Position numbers and translations under genes: made by a program. Below the pieces are notes generated by a model. It was given only the letters and a program-made list of their open reading frames with translations, was not told the origin of the DNA and did not search any database. A stretch of DNA of 64,000 nucleotides from CAKVON01 sp902475665 (GTDB taxonomy: Bacteria > Actinomycetota > Coriobacteriia > Coriobacteriales > Atopobiaceae), in assembly GCA_036321795.1 (NCBI GenBank), contig JAWQCY010000002.1, positions 124,001 through 188,000 on the forward strand. The letters are read 5' to 3'. Below, piece by piece: positions 53,660 to 63,257 of this stretch (the first letter of the stretch is position 1; each line of letters starts with the position of its first letter).

Positions 53660-55540
53660 TCATGCATAGAGAGTTCGTCTGAATTCTTCAGCCGTAGTTG
53701 AGGCAACTAGCTTGTAAAAGCTTTCCTTATCCATCAAACAATGCGCCAACCCGTCAAAGAGAGAGGCAAACTGCGAGCGATCAGTGTTGGACACAGCAAT
53801 CAGCATCACTAGACGAATCGTTACCCCATCCCAATCGATTCCTGCATCAGAGACCAGCGTACATACAACCGTACGACGTGCGTCCATCACGGTTGCATGA
53901 GGCAAAGCGAAGCGCCCATCAAGGCAGGTTGACGCCGCTTCCTCACGCCTCATAACTGAGGAGGGGAACTCCTTCGAAACAATCCCCCGCTCAAACAATC
54001 TATCCGACAGCATTTCGATCGCTTGAGTTCTATCGAGCACTTCGCCAGTCGCGTCATGCACGAATAGCTCGTCTTCAATCAGACGACAGATTTTCTTCCT
54101 GCGCGCCTTCTCACCATGCTTCTGAATCCCACCACTCATCTTCTCGACACGAGCGAGATCACGGGAGCCAAACAAGGGAGAGACGCGAACGGTGCGCTCC
54201 GGAAGAACATTCGTTAGCTCAGTCGTTACAAGCATGTCTGGCATCAGTCCAGGAACTTCTTGCAAGCTATTTGCTATAGCAATTGACATCTTATTGCCAA
54301 AGCGCCCTATCAGCCTATCGCGAATGATTGTGGCCGTATCCCGATAAGGGCCCGCAACAACAACGACATTCAATCGAACGCTGTCGTTAACGCCTATTAG
54401 AAATCCGAGGTGCACGCAAAGAAGTCCAAGCTCCCCCGTACTCACATCGATACCAAACCGCTCGGAAATTCCATGCGAGACGAGCGAAGAAACCTCATAA
54501 ACGAATGGGTAAGTGGACTGAATTTCAAAAGCTATCTCATCACCGTGCAATTGCCCATTCGGTGAACGCGCAATGAGCTCACGTGTGTGCCTGACCAGAG
54601 GGGTGAGGTCAGCATGATTCATAGGCGGGAGGCCATAGGTCTCGAACGCTAACTCAATGATTCGTGCAACGTCATCAAAAAAAGTAGATTCGTCCGCACA
54701 GTCTTCTAGCGGTTCATCATCAAAACGGACAAATCCCCTCAAGTGGGACGCGAGGGAACTGACAACAGCGTTAGAGATCGTCAGATGCCAGCGCCTTCCA
54801 TAGGCCTCACATAGCGAAATAGCAATCTGTAGCTCTGTGGCATCGGTACTCAGAACTGATTCCGTCTCATCCAAGGGAGACAAACGTGATCTAAGCAACC
54901 ACAATGTAGCGGCCATATTAATTGAAAGCTCTTCGAGATATCCAGGCTCGATAAAAACGCCCTTCTCATCAAGGGCTTTTCGAAGCGTGGCAGAGACAAA
55001 ACTGACATCGAGCTCTTCCGAAAGCATCGAATATCCCGAGGAGCATGCATCCTGAGCTTCTTCGAGAACCATGTCTCTAAGAAGCCTCTTGCGATTTTCA
55101 GGGGAGCCCAGAACGCGCAAGACGCCATCGGAACGCTTCAAATCGAGCCCATACGCAGCAAAAAGAGGACGGAGTCGCCCAAGCGCGCGCTCGATGGACG
55201 ATTGAGAGGAATAGAGTCTCACCGCAAGGTCACCAGCTGAGGGGACGAAGTCACTCAACAAGAGCTCACGTGCAAGAGCATGGTCCGAGAAAGGCGTTTC
55301 CTCCCTAGCGGCATAAAGACCATCCTCGAACAGGAGCTCGTTCGAGGAATCGAATTCATAGCCGCGATTAGTGCTGATGATAACTCGCCCATCGGTCACT
55401 GCGTTTATTTTTGAAATCTCCGACTGAATCGTACGTTTCGAACAGCCGAGAATATGAGAGAGAGCATCCCCTGTGACAGCAGCGTCCGCATGGGACAACT
55501 CCATCACTATTTTCTGCTGCCTGTCACTCAGCCGCACCAT
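53660..55540 (-). CDS. PRD-domain transcriptional regulator with EIIA-2 domain
   Basis: A 626-residue BglG/MtlR/LicR-type regulator. It has two N-terminal HTH modules (SDRQQKIVMELSHADAAVTG; SSQSSIERALGRLR), two PRD domains around residues 185-395 with histidines in FETYGLPPMNHADLTPLVRH, an EIIB-like block, and a C-terminal EIIA-2 domain whose phospho-His is in RFALPHATV. It senses PTS phosphorylation and activates PTS operons. Start ATG 55540. Divergent from the beta-glucoside PTS operon, its likely target. Confidence 0.88.
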   Translation of the reverse strand: MVRLSDRQQKIVMELSHADAAVTGDALSHILGCSKRTIQSEISKINAVTDGRVIISTNRGYEFDSSNELLFEDGLYAAREETPFSDHALARELLLSDFVPSAGDLAVRLYSSQSSIERALGRLRPLFAAYGLDLKRSDGVLRVLGSPENRKRLLRDMVLEEAQDACSSGYSMLSEELDVSFVSATLRKALDEKGVFIEPGYLEELSINMAATLWLLRSRLSPLDETESVLSTDATELQIAISLCEAYGRRWHLTISNAVVSSLASHLRGFVRFDDEPLEDCADESTFFDDVARIIELAFETYGLPPMNHADLTPLVRHTRELIARSPNGQLHGDEIAFEIQSTYPFVYEVSSLVSHGISERFGIDVSTGELGLLCVHLGFLIGVNDSVRLNVVVVAGPYRDTATIIRDRLIGRFGNKMSIAIANSLQEVPGLMPDMLVTTELTNVLPERTVRVSPLFGSRDLARVEKMSGGIQKHGEKARRKKICRLIEDELFVHDATGEVLDRTQAIEMLSDRLFERGIVSKEFPSSVMRREEAASTCLDGRFALPHATVMDARRTVVCTLVSDAGIDWDGVTIRLVMLIAVSNTDRSQFASLFDGLAHCLMDKESFYKLVASTTAEEFRRTLYA

Positions 55541-55740
55541 AACGCACACCATCTCTCGCAAGCAGAACGTCGAAAACACTCAAAACTGTCATTTCGCAGC
55601 ACGCCTCAGAATTATCGTAACGGTCGTGGGCGCACGGAGGTTTCTCTCTCCTTGCGGCATGCCCCGCAACACTCGCCTTGTTCGTATTCGCAAAGGGTAA
55701 TACCGTGCAATCAGTATTCATACTGTTGCATTGGAGACAT

Positions 55741-56073
55741 ATGACCCCTGAGGAGATGAACGAGCTCTCTTGCACCCTCATTGCATTCGCAGGAGATGCG
55801 TACGCGCACTTTAACAAGGCAATTGATTTTGCTTCTCAAGGCGACATCAGTGCCAGCGACAGGGAAATCGCAGAAGGCAAGGCCTCAATTGCCACCGCTC
55901 ACAAGTCACAAATCAGTCTTCTTCAGGCAGAAGCAAACGGAGAGATCGAGCAAATGGGAGTGCTCGCCACTCACGCGCAAGATCACCTGATGAACGCCAT
56001 GACCTTCGAGAACACAGCGCAACAACTTGTAAATGTATACAAGCGCATCATCGCCCTGGAGTCAGCCGATTAG
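55741..56073 (+). CDS. PTS lactose/cellobiose-type EIIA
   Basis: A 110-residue three-helix EIIA. The phospho-His is in THAQDHLMNAM. ATG 55741 with GGAG seven bases upstream; the frame is open further upstream. First gene of a four-gene operon. The 200-bp gap to the regulator gene (55541-55740) should hold both promoters, but I cannot place them with confidence. Confidence 0.88.
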   Translation: MTPEEMNELSCTLIAFAGDAYAHFNKAIDFASQGDISASDREIAEGKASIATAHKSQISLLQAEANGEIEQMGVLATHAQDHLMNAMTFENTAQQLVNVYKRIIALESAD

Positions 56074-56081
56074 GAGGTCGC

Positions 56082-57494
56082 ATGAGCACCGAAAAGTTCA
56101 TGTGGGGAAGCGCAACCGCTGCATATCAATGCGAAGGCGCGTGGCGAGAGGGCAACAAGACTCTTTCCAACTGGGACGCTTTTTGCCACAGCAAGAAGAA
56201 CGAGGGGAACATCGCAAGCGGCGACGTTGCATCCGACCACTATCATCGCTTCGAAGAGGATCTTGACATGATGAGGGAGGGCAACCAAAACGCTTACCGT
56301 TTTTCGATTGCCTGGACTCGAATCATGCAAGAGGATGGGACCCCGAATTCAGAGGGACTCGCACATTACTCTGATGTTATCGATGCATGCCTCGAACGCG
56401 ACATCGAGCCACTTGTCACCCTGTACCACTACGACATGCCCAACAACCTATTCCGCGATGGAGGCTGGGAGGCGCGTCGAACAGCCGAAGAATTCGCTAA
56501 GTATGCCAAGATTTGCTTCGAGGCATTTGGAGATCGAATCAGATGGTGGACAACGGTAAACGAGCCAGGTTACGACACGCTCTGTTCGTATGTCGCGGGC
56601 AATTACCCGCCCAATGTGCACAACGTCTCTCGCCGTTGGCGGGCCATGTATCACATGTTGCTGGGAAGCGCGCTTGCGATTAAGAGCTTTCGTGGGCTCA
56701 AAGACTCTGGCACAGTTCGTGCAGATGCACTTATTGGTCTAGTAAGCGACTCTTATCCCATCGAGACACTGGTCGACAATCCAACTTACGCCGAGGCCGC
56801 CTGTCTCGCAGACCTGTTCTGGAATAGGTGCGTAAACGACACCAGCGTGCTTGGTCACTTTCCCGAGGGGTTTTTCGAGAGGCTGAGCTCTGACGGCTGC
56901 GACATCAGCTACTTTCGACCGGAAGATGCCATGACATTCGAGACTGGTACCGTCGATTTCCTGGGAGTAAACGCTTACGAGCGCATCTTGGTCAAACCAC
57001 CCATCTCCAATGCAACCCAATTCGCACATGACAACTCGGGAGATCCCAATGCAAAAAGGGAACCGAAAACCATTGGCGGCTGGTTCACGATGGATGAAGA
57101 CCCCAACGTCCCCAAGAACGACTGGGGAATGGAATTGCTTCCAAAATCAATCTACGACCTTCTCAAAAACCTAGCCGTGCGCTATCCAAACACTCCCTTT
57201 GTGATTACGGAGAACGGCGTCGGCTGGCACGAAACCCTGGGCGAAGACGGAAAGATTCATGACGACTACCGCATCGACTACCTCGATGGATACGTCAAGT
57301 GGATCGATAAGGCCCGTGTCGAAGGAATTGATGTTCGAGGCTATTTCGTCTGGTCAACCGTTGATTTATACAGCTGGATTAACGGCTATGCCAAGAGATA
57401 TGGCCTGGTGTACGTGGACTACGACAGAGGGTGTACGAGAGTCGCAAAAGACAGTTGGTATTGGTATCGCGATATGATTGCAAGGAGGAACTAG
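56082..57494 (+). CDS. 6-phospho-beta-glucosidase, GH1
   Basis: A 470-residue GH1 enzyme. WGSATAAYQCEGAW at the N-terminus, acid/base Glu in TVNEPG (near 160) and nucleophile Glu in VITENGVGW (near 376). C-terminal YKRYGLVYVDYD-like segment YAKRYGLVYVDYDRG with the Lys/Tyr that binds the 6-phosphate supports a phospho-glucosidase. Acts on sugars imported by the EIIA-EIIC-EIIB of the same operon. GGAGG before ATG. Confidence 0.92.
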   Translation: MSTEKFMWGSATAAYQCEGAWREGNKTLSNWDAFCHSKKNEGNIASGDVASDHYHRFEEDLDMMREGNQNAYRFSIAWTRIMQEDGTPNSEGLAHYSDVIDACLERDIEPLVTLYHYDMPNNLFRDGGWEARRTAEEFAKYAKICFEAFGDRIRWWTTVNEPGYDTLCSYVAGNYPPNVHNVSRRWRAMYHMLLGSALAIKSFRGLKDSGTVRADALIGLVSDSYPIETLVDNPTYAEAACLADLFWNRCVNDTSVLGHFPEGFFERLSSDGCDISYFRPEDAMTFETGTVDFLGVNAYERILVKPPISNATQFAHDNSGDPNAKREPKTIGGWFTMDEDPNVPKNDWGMELLPKSIYDLLKNLAVRYPNTPFVITENGVGWHETLGEDGKIHDDYRIDYLDGYVKWIDKARVEGIDVRGYFVWSTVDLYSWINGYAKRYGLVYVDYDRGCTRVAKDSWYWYRDMIARRN

Positions 57495-57495
57495 C

Positions 57496-58806
57496 ATGGA
57501 CAAAGTTATCGCCTTCATTGAAAAGCGCATCGCACCTGTAGCTAACGGACTCGCAAAGAACCGCTACATCAGGGCTATTCAGAACACCTTCATGACCTTG
57601 ATTCCGTTCTTCACCATTGGGTCGCTTGCACTGATTCTCATCAGTCCTCCCGTCGACTACACGACGATGGCAGAGGGATTTGGCCGCTCTTTCTTCCAGG
57701 GCTGGCAAGCATTGGCCGACTGGGGGACCCCTATTTTCGGTGCCGTAAATCAATTCTCCATGGGCATCATGGGACTGTGGGCTGCCCTTGGCATCTCACA
57801 CTTCCTCTCCAAGCAGTACAAGATGGACTCGTTCCTCCCAACCTTTTTGGGAACCGCTTGCTGGCTCATTACGTCTGCCTTCAGCGCTGACGGCGAGTTC
57901 GTCACCGATCATTTTGACTCGACTGGCCTCTTTGCGGCCATCCTTGTTGGCATCCTATCGGTTGAGTTCTATCGTTTCCTGTCCGAGAAGCACGTCGGTG
58001 CAATTGAGATTCCTGGCGCTGGTGTCCCTCCCGCGATTACCGATGCCTTCGCAAACCTCATCCCCACGGCGATCGTGCTGATTTGCGCAGGCATTATCGG
58101 CAGAATCGTCATCATGGTCGCAGGCGTTACCTTGCCGGAAATTATGTCGGTCATCATGAGCCCTATCGTCGGAATTGCGAACACTCCCGTTGGAATCTTT
58201 GTGCTCGGAACCCTCGTCATGCTGTTCTGGTGGTTCGGCATCCATGACTCCGTCATCACCAGTCCACTCGATGTCATTCTGTATGCTGGCCTTGATGCCA
58301 ACATGGCAGCTCACATTGCTGGGGCCGCCTCCTCATCGCTTCCCTCCATCCTGACCCCCGCCTTCTGGTGGACCTTCATGGCTATCGGTGGATCGGGAGC
58401 AACGCTCGGGGTTGCCATCCTGTGCCTCTTCAGCAAGTCAAAGCAAATCAAGACGGTTGGCAAGATCGGAATAATACCGACACTTTTCAACATCAACGAG
58501 CCAATCATCTTTGGTCTTCCCATGATGTACAACCCGATCATGTTCATCCCGTTTGTCTTTGTCATGCCCATTAACGGCTTGCTCACTTATGCCGCCATGT
58601 CAACGGGTCTCATAGGTCATTCCTGGGCGTATGGCGGGTGGAACATGTTCGCGCCCATTGGTGCCCTCCTCTCCAACATGGAGATTGGCTCCATGATCTT
58701 CTGCGTGGCCCTAATTGCGCTCGACATGCTTCTCTATCTCCCCTTCTTCAAGGCCTTCGAAGCCCAGAAGATCGCGGAGGAAGCGGCTACCGAGAAGGCT
58801 GAGTAA
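57496..58806 (+). CDS. PTS cellobiose-type EIIC permease
   Basis: A 436-residue membrane protein of the lactose/cellobiose (CelB) family: NRYIRAIQNTFMTLIPFFTI, GASSSSLPSILTPAF-like AGAASSSLPSILTP and the FNINEPIIFGLPMMYNP loop that binds sugar. ATG follows the GH1 stop by one base, with AAGGAGG in the GH1 end. Beta-glucosides such as cellobiose or gentiobiose are likely substrates. Confidence 0.92.
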   Translation: MDKVIAFIEKRIAPVANGLAKNRYIRAIQNTFMTLIPFFTIGSLALILISPPVDYTTMAEGFGRSFFQGWQALADWGTPIFGAVNQFSMGIMGLWAALGISHFLSKQYKMDSFLPTFLGTACWLITSAFSADGEFVTDHFDSTGLFAAILVGILSVEFYRFLSEKHVGAIEIPGAGVPPAITDAFANLIPTAIVLICAGIIGRIVIMVAGVTLPEIMSVIMSPIVGIANTPVGIFVLGTLVMLFWWFGIHDSVITSPLDVILYAGLDANMAAHIAGAASSSLPSILTPAFWWTFMAIGGSGATLGVAILCLFSKSKQIKTVGKIGIIPTLFNINEPIIFGLPMMYNPIMFIPFVFVMPINGLLTYAAMSTGLIGHSWAYGGWNMFAPIGALLSNMEIGSMIFCVALIALDMLLYLPFFKAFEAQKIAEEAATEKAE

Positions 58807-58891
58807 TCGTCCGTTCTGCCCACGATTCGGTTTATCGTTAGATTCAATGATCTACGATTGATTGAAGAACATTATCTAGAAAGGAGGGCTC

Positions 58892-59194
58892 ATGAAACTC
58901 TTGCTGGTCTGCTACGCAGGAATGAGCACGAGCATGATGGCAGAGAAACTTGAGGCCGAGGGAATGAGGCGTGGCCTTGACCTCACGGTCGAAGCGGTTC
59001 CGATGACCACGCTAGAAAACAACCTCGACGGCGTCGATATTGTGCTTCTCGGACCTCAGGTGCGCTTTGCAGAGGACGATGCCCGTAAGGTTGTGAATGG
59101 CAGATGCCCTCTTGAAATCATGACTCCACAGGATTTTGGCATGATGAACGCACCCCATGTCATTGACCAAGTCAAAAAGGCACTTGGAATGTAA
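58892..59194 (+). CDS. PTS lactose/cellobiose-type EIIB
   Basis: A 100-residue EIIB with phospho-Cys7 in LLVCYAGMSTSMMAEK. It accepts phosphate from EIIA and passes it to the sugar in EIIC. AAAGGAGG before the ATG. Last gene of the beta-glucoside operon, which together encodes a complete IIA-IIB-IIC set and a hydrolase. Confidence 0.92.
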   Translation: MKLLLVCYAGMSTSMMAEKLEAEGMRRGLDLTVEAVPMTTLENNLDGVDIVLLGPQVRFAEDDARKVVNGRCPLEIMTPQDFGMMNAPHVIDQVKKALGM

Positions 59195-59235
59195 ATCCCC
59201 TTCACGCTGACGCATCAAATGGGAAAGAAACACGA

Positions 59236-59276
59236 GCGCCGTGTGACCCAGTCGGGGCCACACGGCGCTTCTCTTT
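59236..59276 (+). terminator. Terminator of the beta-glucoside operon
   Basis: GCGCCGTGTG...CACACGGCGC followed by TTCTCTTTT. Confidence 0.8.
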
Positions 59277-59302
59277 TGGCTGTTCCTATTGCTTCAGCGG
59301 CA

Positions 59303-60259
59303 TCACTCGTGGGTGACGCGCTCGTCGCCCTGGGCCCAGGCATAGTTCATCTGCGCGTCCGCCGTGCGACCGATCACACCGGCGCCACGGGCACCAAGCG
59401 CGATCACGCCGCCGTTGCCCGCACGCTGCCCGACCGCGGCAAGCGTCGAGCCGGCCGCGTCGGCAAGCGACTGCCCCGCATACGAGACGCGCGCGTGGAG
59501 CTGGAAGGCGGCGGACTCCTGAACGAACTTCTCGCCTGTGCCCGTGCAGCTCACGGCAACGCTGCCCTGGTTGGCATAGGTGCCCGCCCCGATGACGGGC
59601 GAGTCGCCCACGCGCCCGGGCATCTGCCCCGTGATGCCGCCCGTCGAGGTCGCCGCCGCAATTTGCCCCGCGGCGTCACGCGCCACGGCGCCGACGGTGC
59701 CATGCCTCGTCGCCGAGTCGTCGAGGCCCCTGGCGGCCCGCTCGCGGAACTCGGCGAGCTCCCGCCCACGCCTCTCGGTGACAAAGTAGTTGTTGGGAAC
59801 CTGCTCGATCCCCCAGTCGTCCAGCTGGGCGGACGTCGGTTCCGAGAAGAGCACGTGCGGCGTGCGCTCCATCACGGCACAGGCGACGTCGACAGGATGG
59901 CGTGCGCTGACAAGGCCGCAGGCGGCACCACACGAGCCGTCGCCCAGCATGATGCTGCTGTCGAGCTCGACCGTGCCATCCAGCGTCAGCGCTGCGCCGC
60001 GCCCGCAGTTGAAGCACTCGGCATCCTCCATCACCCTGATTGCGGCGACGACGGCGTCTTGCGCGGAGGCACCGTCGCGCAGCAGCGCGTACCCCGCCTC
60101 AAGCGAGCGTGCCAGCGCCTCGTCGACCTCGCGGGCCTGCTCGGCGCTCATCTCGTGCAACCTCTTACCGGCACCACCATGGATGACGAGCAGCGGCCCG
60201 TCGCCGCCTACCTCGATGACCTCGGGCTTGCCTGCGCCCTCGACCTTGCGTCCCCTCAT
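59303..60259 (-). CDS. Isoaspartyl peptidase/L-asparaginase (Ntn-hydrolase)
   Basis: A 318-residue type 2 asparaginase-like precursor. IHGGAG at the N-terminus, the self-cleavage site and Thr nucleophile in HGTVGAVARD (near 187), and the substrate loop GRVGDSPVIGAGTYA. It cleaves itself into two chains and removes isoAsp residues from peptides. GGGGAGAG before ATG 60259. Stand-alone gene. Confidence 0.88.
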   Translation of the reverse strand: MRGRKVEGAGKPEVIEVGGDGPLLVIHGGAGKRLHEMSAEQAREVDEALARSLEAGYALLRDGASAQDAVVAAIRVMEDAECFNCGRGAALTLDGTVELDSSIMLGDGSCGAACGLVSARHPVDVACAVMERTPHVLFSEPTSAQLDDWGIEQVPNNYFVTERRGRELAEFRERAARGLDDSATRHGTVGAVARDAAGQIAAATSTGGITGQMPGRVGDSPVIGAGTYANQGSVAVSCTGTGEKFVQESAAFQLHARVSYAGQSLADAAGSTLAAVGQRAGNGGVIALGARGAGVIGRTADAQMNYAWAQGDERVTHE

Positions 60260-60337
60260 GGCTCTCCCCTCTCGCGTTCCGTCGCAAGCATGATAGCGCC
60301 CTGGGCCACCAAACCCACAACACAGACGTGCCATGGA

Positions 60338-60667
60338 TCACCCGAACCTCTCGAGGGGATTTTTTCGGCAGTCTTCCAGATACTCGACGCCAACCACGCC
60401 GCTCTTCTCGTCAATCGTGTAATAGATCCCATAGTGACCCGCATAGGTCACCCGTACCTCGTGGTCGGGCATTGCGGATTCGAAGATGGGGTCGTATATC
60501 GCGCCCATCGCGGGCGCCACCTCGAGCAAAAGCAGACGCCTCCCAACCCTCAACGCGTCGTCGCGAGAGGCAATCTCGAGCAGCCCGGCCCTGACCGATT
60601 CGGCCAGCACGACCGCGTATCTCCTGGGCGCCTCCGCGTCACTGCCCGGCGAGGCAAACCCCATCAT
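60338..60667 (-). CDS. RelE/ParE-type toxin
   Basis: A 109-residue protein with the RelE/ParE fold pattern: ESVRAGLLEIASR, GRRLLLLEVAPAMGA, DHEVRVTYAGHYGIYYTID and a C-terminal VEYLEDCRKNPLERF. It is likely a ribosome-dependent mRNase or gyrase poison. ATG 60667 overlaps the stop of the Phd gene, the usual coupled arrangement. Confidence 0.75.
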   Translation of the reverse strand: MMGFASPGSDAEAPRRYAVVLAESVRAGLLEIASRDDALRVGRRLLLLEVAPAMGAIYDPIFESAMPDHEVRVTYAGHYGIYYTIDEKSGVVGVEYLEDCRKNPLERFG

Positions 60668-60951
60668 AGGCCCCATTTGGCGCCAAGATCGGACAGGACA
60701 TCGCCCAGCGAAACGGAAGCCCCGCCCTCGATCTCCGCATGCCCACGGGAAATTCCCTCGTAGACGGCCCTCTCACGTTCGATGATCGCCTTCTTGTAGC
60801 TCATCTCGCGGTCGTACTCGGCGGCATCCATGATGACCACCGCAGACTTCCCCCTGCGCGTCAGGTAAATCGGCTCCTTCGTTCGCATGGCCTCATCCGT
60901 CAGGGCGGCGGCATTTCGCTGCATCTCGCTAATGGGAACGACAGTCGGCAT
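60664..60951 (-). CDS. Phd/YefM-type antitoxin
   Basis: A 95-residue protein with the Phd N-terminal fold (VPISEMQRNAAALTDEAMRT ... PIYLTRRGKSAVVIMDAAEY) and a disordered C-terminus that would wrap the toxin. AAGGGAG before ATG 60951. A perfect palindrome just upstream is its likely autoregulatory operator. Confidence 0.85.
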   Translation of the reverse strand: MPTVVPISEMQRNAAALTDEAMRTKEPIYLTRRGKSAVVIMDAAEYDREMSYKKAIIERERAVYEGISRGHAEIEGGASVSLGDVLSDLGAKWGL

Positions 60952-60965
60952 AGCAATCTCCCTTG

Positions 60966-61001
60966 CCTTTGAATTACATACGATTATATGTAATTCAAAG
61001 G
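60966..61001. promoter_or_regulatory. Palindromic operator of the toxin-antitoxin operon
   Basis: CCTTTGAATTACATA and its exact reverse complement (60966-60980, 60987-61001) around CGATTA, 15 bp upstream of the antitoxin gene and covering its promoter. Confidence 0.8.
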
Positions 61002-61075
61002 CCCAATTGGACCAACATGGCCACCCGCCAAGAATAGCCACCACGCCGCCAGGCAGACAGGTGCCAGACAAATAC

Positions 61076-61106
61076 GGCGCCCACGCGGGAAGGATACGTG
61101 GGCGCC
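61076..61106 (-). terminator. Terminator after the orphan EIIB gene
   Basis: GGCGCCCACG...CGTGGGCGCC with an 11-nt loop; GTATTTGTC follows on the minus strand. Confidence 0.6.
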
Positions 61107-61154
61107 AAAGGGCAGATATCGAGAAGTACGGCGCGCTTGGCGCCAAAACCAATG

Positions 61155-61454
61155 TCAGTCGTCGAGCGCGGCCACCGCTTGGTCCAGGATGGCCTCGGCG
61201 CGGTAGTTGCGGTAATCGTCGGGCATGATGATCGCCACCCTCTTCGCGCCACCCTCGACAAGGGGCGACATCGCATAGTCGACCATGGGGGCGAGCATGA
61301 TGAGGTCTGCCGTGCCGATCTGCTCGATGGCGGAACCGATGGGAACCGCCTCGATCTCGAGGTCGAGGCCACGGTCGGCGATAATCGCACGGATCTTCTC
61401 GACAAGAAGTCCCGAGGTAATGCTTAGGGTGCAGCACACGAGAACCTTCTTCAT
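61155..61454 (-). CDS. PTS EIIB-like protein next to an ABC transporter
   Basis: A 99-residue protein starting MKKVLVCCTLSITSGLLVEK, the P-loop of lactose/cellobiose or galactitol-type EIIB with a Cys at position 7/8, then the alternating helix-strand pattern (DLIMLAPMVDY). GAAAGGTGAG before ATG 61454; upstream codons do not look coding. No EIIC or EIIA is adjacent; the gene lies downstream of mglC on the same strand after a hairpin. Confidence 0.75.
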   Translation of the reverse strand: MKKVLVCCTLSITSGLLVEKIRAIIADRGLDLEIEAVPIGSAIEQIGTADLIMLAPMVDYAMSPLVEGGAKRVAIIMPDDYRNYRAEAILDQAVAALDD

Positions 61455-61544
61455 CGTCTCACCTTTCATGTGGTGTCGGACGCAACTGTGCTGGCAAGTG
61501 CCGGGGCACGGTCGTTGGCAGACGACGCGCACCACCAAAGGGGT

Positions 61545-61577
61545 GGCTCCCGCCCGCGAGCCTTACGGGCGGGAGCC
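61545..61577 (-). terminator. Hairpin between mglC and the EIIB gene
   Basis: GGCTCCCGCCCG...CGGGCGGGAGCC, perfect 12-bp stem, 9 bp after the mglC stop; only a short T run (CCCCTTT) follows, so it may attenuate rather than fully stop transcription. Confidence 0.6.
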
Positions 61578-61585
61578 GAGGGGGA

Positions 61586-63241
61586 CTACTTCTTCTGGAC
61601 GTACTTGAGGCAGTCGAGCGTGACGGCGGTGAGGATGATCACGCCGGAGAACACGAACTGCAGGTTGGTGTCGATGCCCAGGATGGTGAGCGAGTAGGTC
61701 AGCGCGGTGAAGATCAGCACGCCGACCGTGACGCCCGAGATCTTGCCGATGCCGCCGGTGAAGGAGACGCCGCCGACCACGCAGGCCGCGATGGCGTCCA
61801 TGTCCCAGCCCTGGCCGTACGCGGCGGAGCCGGAGCCGACCATGCGCATGCACTCGAGCCAGTCGCCAAAGCCGTACAGGATGCCGGCGAGGACGAAGGC
61901 GCCCAGGGTGACGCGGAAGACCGAGATGCCGGAGACCGAGGCAGCCTCGGGGTTGCCGCCGACGGCGTAGAGGTTCTTGCCGAACGTGGTCTTGTTCCAG
62001 ATGAACCAGATGATCGCGATCGCGGCGACTGCCCACAAGATGATCGTCGGGAAGCCATTGGCCTTGGGGATGAAGATGGTCGGAATCGTGGGCTCGATGG
62101 CGCCGAAGGAGACGCCCTTGGTGGCATAGGTCACGAGACCGAAGATGATGAGCATGTTGGCCATCGTGGAGATGAACGGGTGCATCTTGAAGCGCGCCGT
62201 GAAGAAGCCCGCGATGGTGGTGAACACCGTGGTCAGGCAGACGCAAACGACCAGGGCCAAAAGCGCGCGGGCAATGATCGGCATGCTGGTGAAGTCGAAC
62301 GCGACACCGAAGACCGTACCGGTGTTGATGCCCTGGTGCATGATGATCGTCGCGGCGGTCATGCCCATGCCGACCATACGGCCGATGGACAGGTCGGTGC
62401 CGGTGAGCAGGATCAGGCCGGCGACGCCGAGCGCGTAGAACATGCGGGGCGAGGCCTGCTGCAGGATGTTGAGGACGTTCTGGTAGGTCAGCAGGTGCGT
62501 GCCCTTGACGACGGGCGCCACGATGCACAGCGCGATGAAGACCATGCAGATGACGATGTACAGGCCGTTCCTCAGCAGGAAGTCACGCGTGTTGAACGTG
62601 TAGGCGTAGTTCTCGCGCTTCTGGGCCTGCTTCTCGGCGAAGGTGAACTTGCCCATGCGCAGCATGTCGATCAGGTGGTACTTGTAGGCAAACGCCTCGT
62701 GCTGGCGGTCCTTGATCTGCTGCAGCTCGGTCTGGTAGGTCACCTTGGCGTCGAACTGACGGTTCTTGTAGATGTAGTTCTCCTCCTTCTTCTCCTTGGC
62801 GTCGGAGAGTCCGGAGAGGTTGGCGTTGTGCTCGCTGGCAAGGTCGGCGAGGGCCTTGTCGTACTTCGCCTTGGCCTCGACCTTCGCCGCGGCGCAGCTG
62901 GCCTTCACGGGCGAGAAGTACTCGCTGTCAAAGTGCTGCTTCAGGTAGCCCTCGGCTTCGGCGATCAGGCCGTCGACCTCGGCCTTGTGGGAGGCCTCGA
63001 CCTGCTTGGCCTTCTCCATCTCGGCCTTGTAGCCGGCGATGGCCTCGTCGCGCTCGGCGCGGGTCAGGACGCGGTCGTTCTTGGCGATGTCGATGCTGGT
63101 CTGAAGCTCGACGACGCGGGTGGTGCCGTCGGCTCGCAACTCGTCGATCTTGTGCTGGATCTTGCTGACATACTCGTCGATCGGCTGGAGGAGCTTGGTC
63201 TCCTCCTCGATCGAGAGAATCTTTCCGCTGGGTGCGGCCAT
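61586..63241 (-). CDS. mglC: Galactose/methyl-galactoside-type ABC permease with N-terminal coiled coil
   Basis: A 551-residue protein. Residues 1-210 are hydrophilic, Lys/Glu/Ala-rich and predicted coiled coil (AEGYLKQHF, YKAEMEKAKQVEASHKAEVD). The remaining 340 form a BPD_transp_2 permease with about ten helices: NVLNILQQASPRMFYALGVA, GTDLSIGRMVGMGMTAATI, NLYAVGGNPEAASVSGISV and CVVGGVSFTGGIGKISGV. Such permeases import galactose or ribose. The long N-terminus is not part of the standard MglC of about 335 residues. ATG 63241 with GGAAGGGGAG upstream; 16 bp after mglA. Confidence 0.87.
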   Translation of the reverse strand: MAAPSGKILSIEEETKLLQPIDEYVSKIQHKIDELRADGTTRVVELQTSIDIAKNDRVLTRAERDEAIAGYKAEMEKAKQVEASHKAEVDGLIAEAEGYLKQHFDSEYFSPVKASCAAAKVEAKAKYDKALADLASEHNANLSGLSDAKEKKEENYIYKNRQFDAKVTYQTELQQIKDRQHEAFAYKYHLIDMLRMGKFTFAEKQAQKRENYAYTFNTRDFLLRNGLYIVICMVFIALCIVAPVVKGTHLLTYQNVLNILQQASPRMFYALGVAGLILLTGTDLSIGRMVGMGMTAATIIMHQGINTGTVFGVAFDFTSMPIIARALLALVVCVCLTTVFTTIAGFFTARFKMHPFISTMANMLIIFGLVTYATKGVSFGAIEPTIPTIFIPKANGFPTIILWAVAAIAIIWFIWNKTTFGKNLYAVGGNPEAASVSGISVFRVTLGAFVLAGILYGFGDWLECMRMVGSGSAAYGQGWDMDAIAACVVGGVSFTGGIGKISGVTVGVLIFTALTYSLTILGIDTNLQFVFSGVIILTAVTLDCLKYVQKK

Positions 63242-63257
63242 GTGATCTCCCCTTCCG

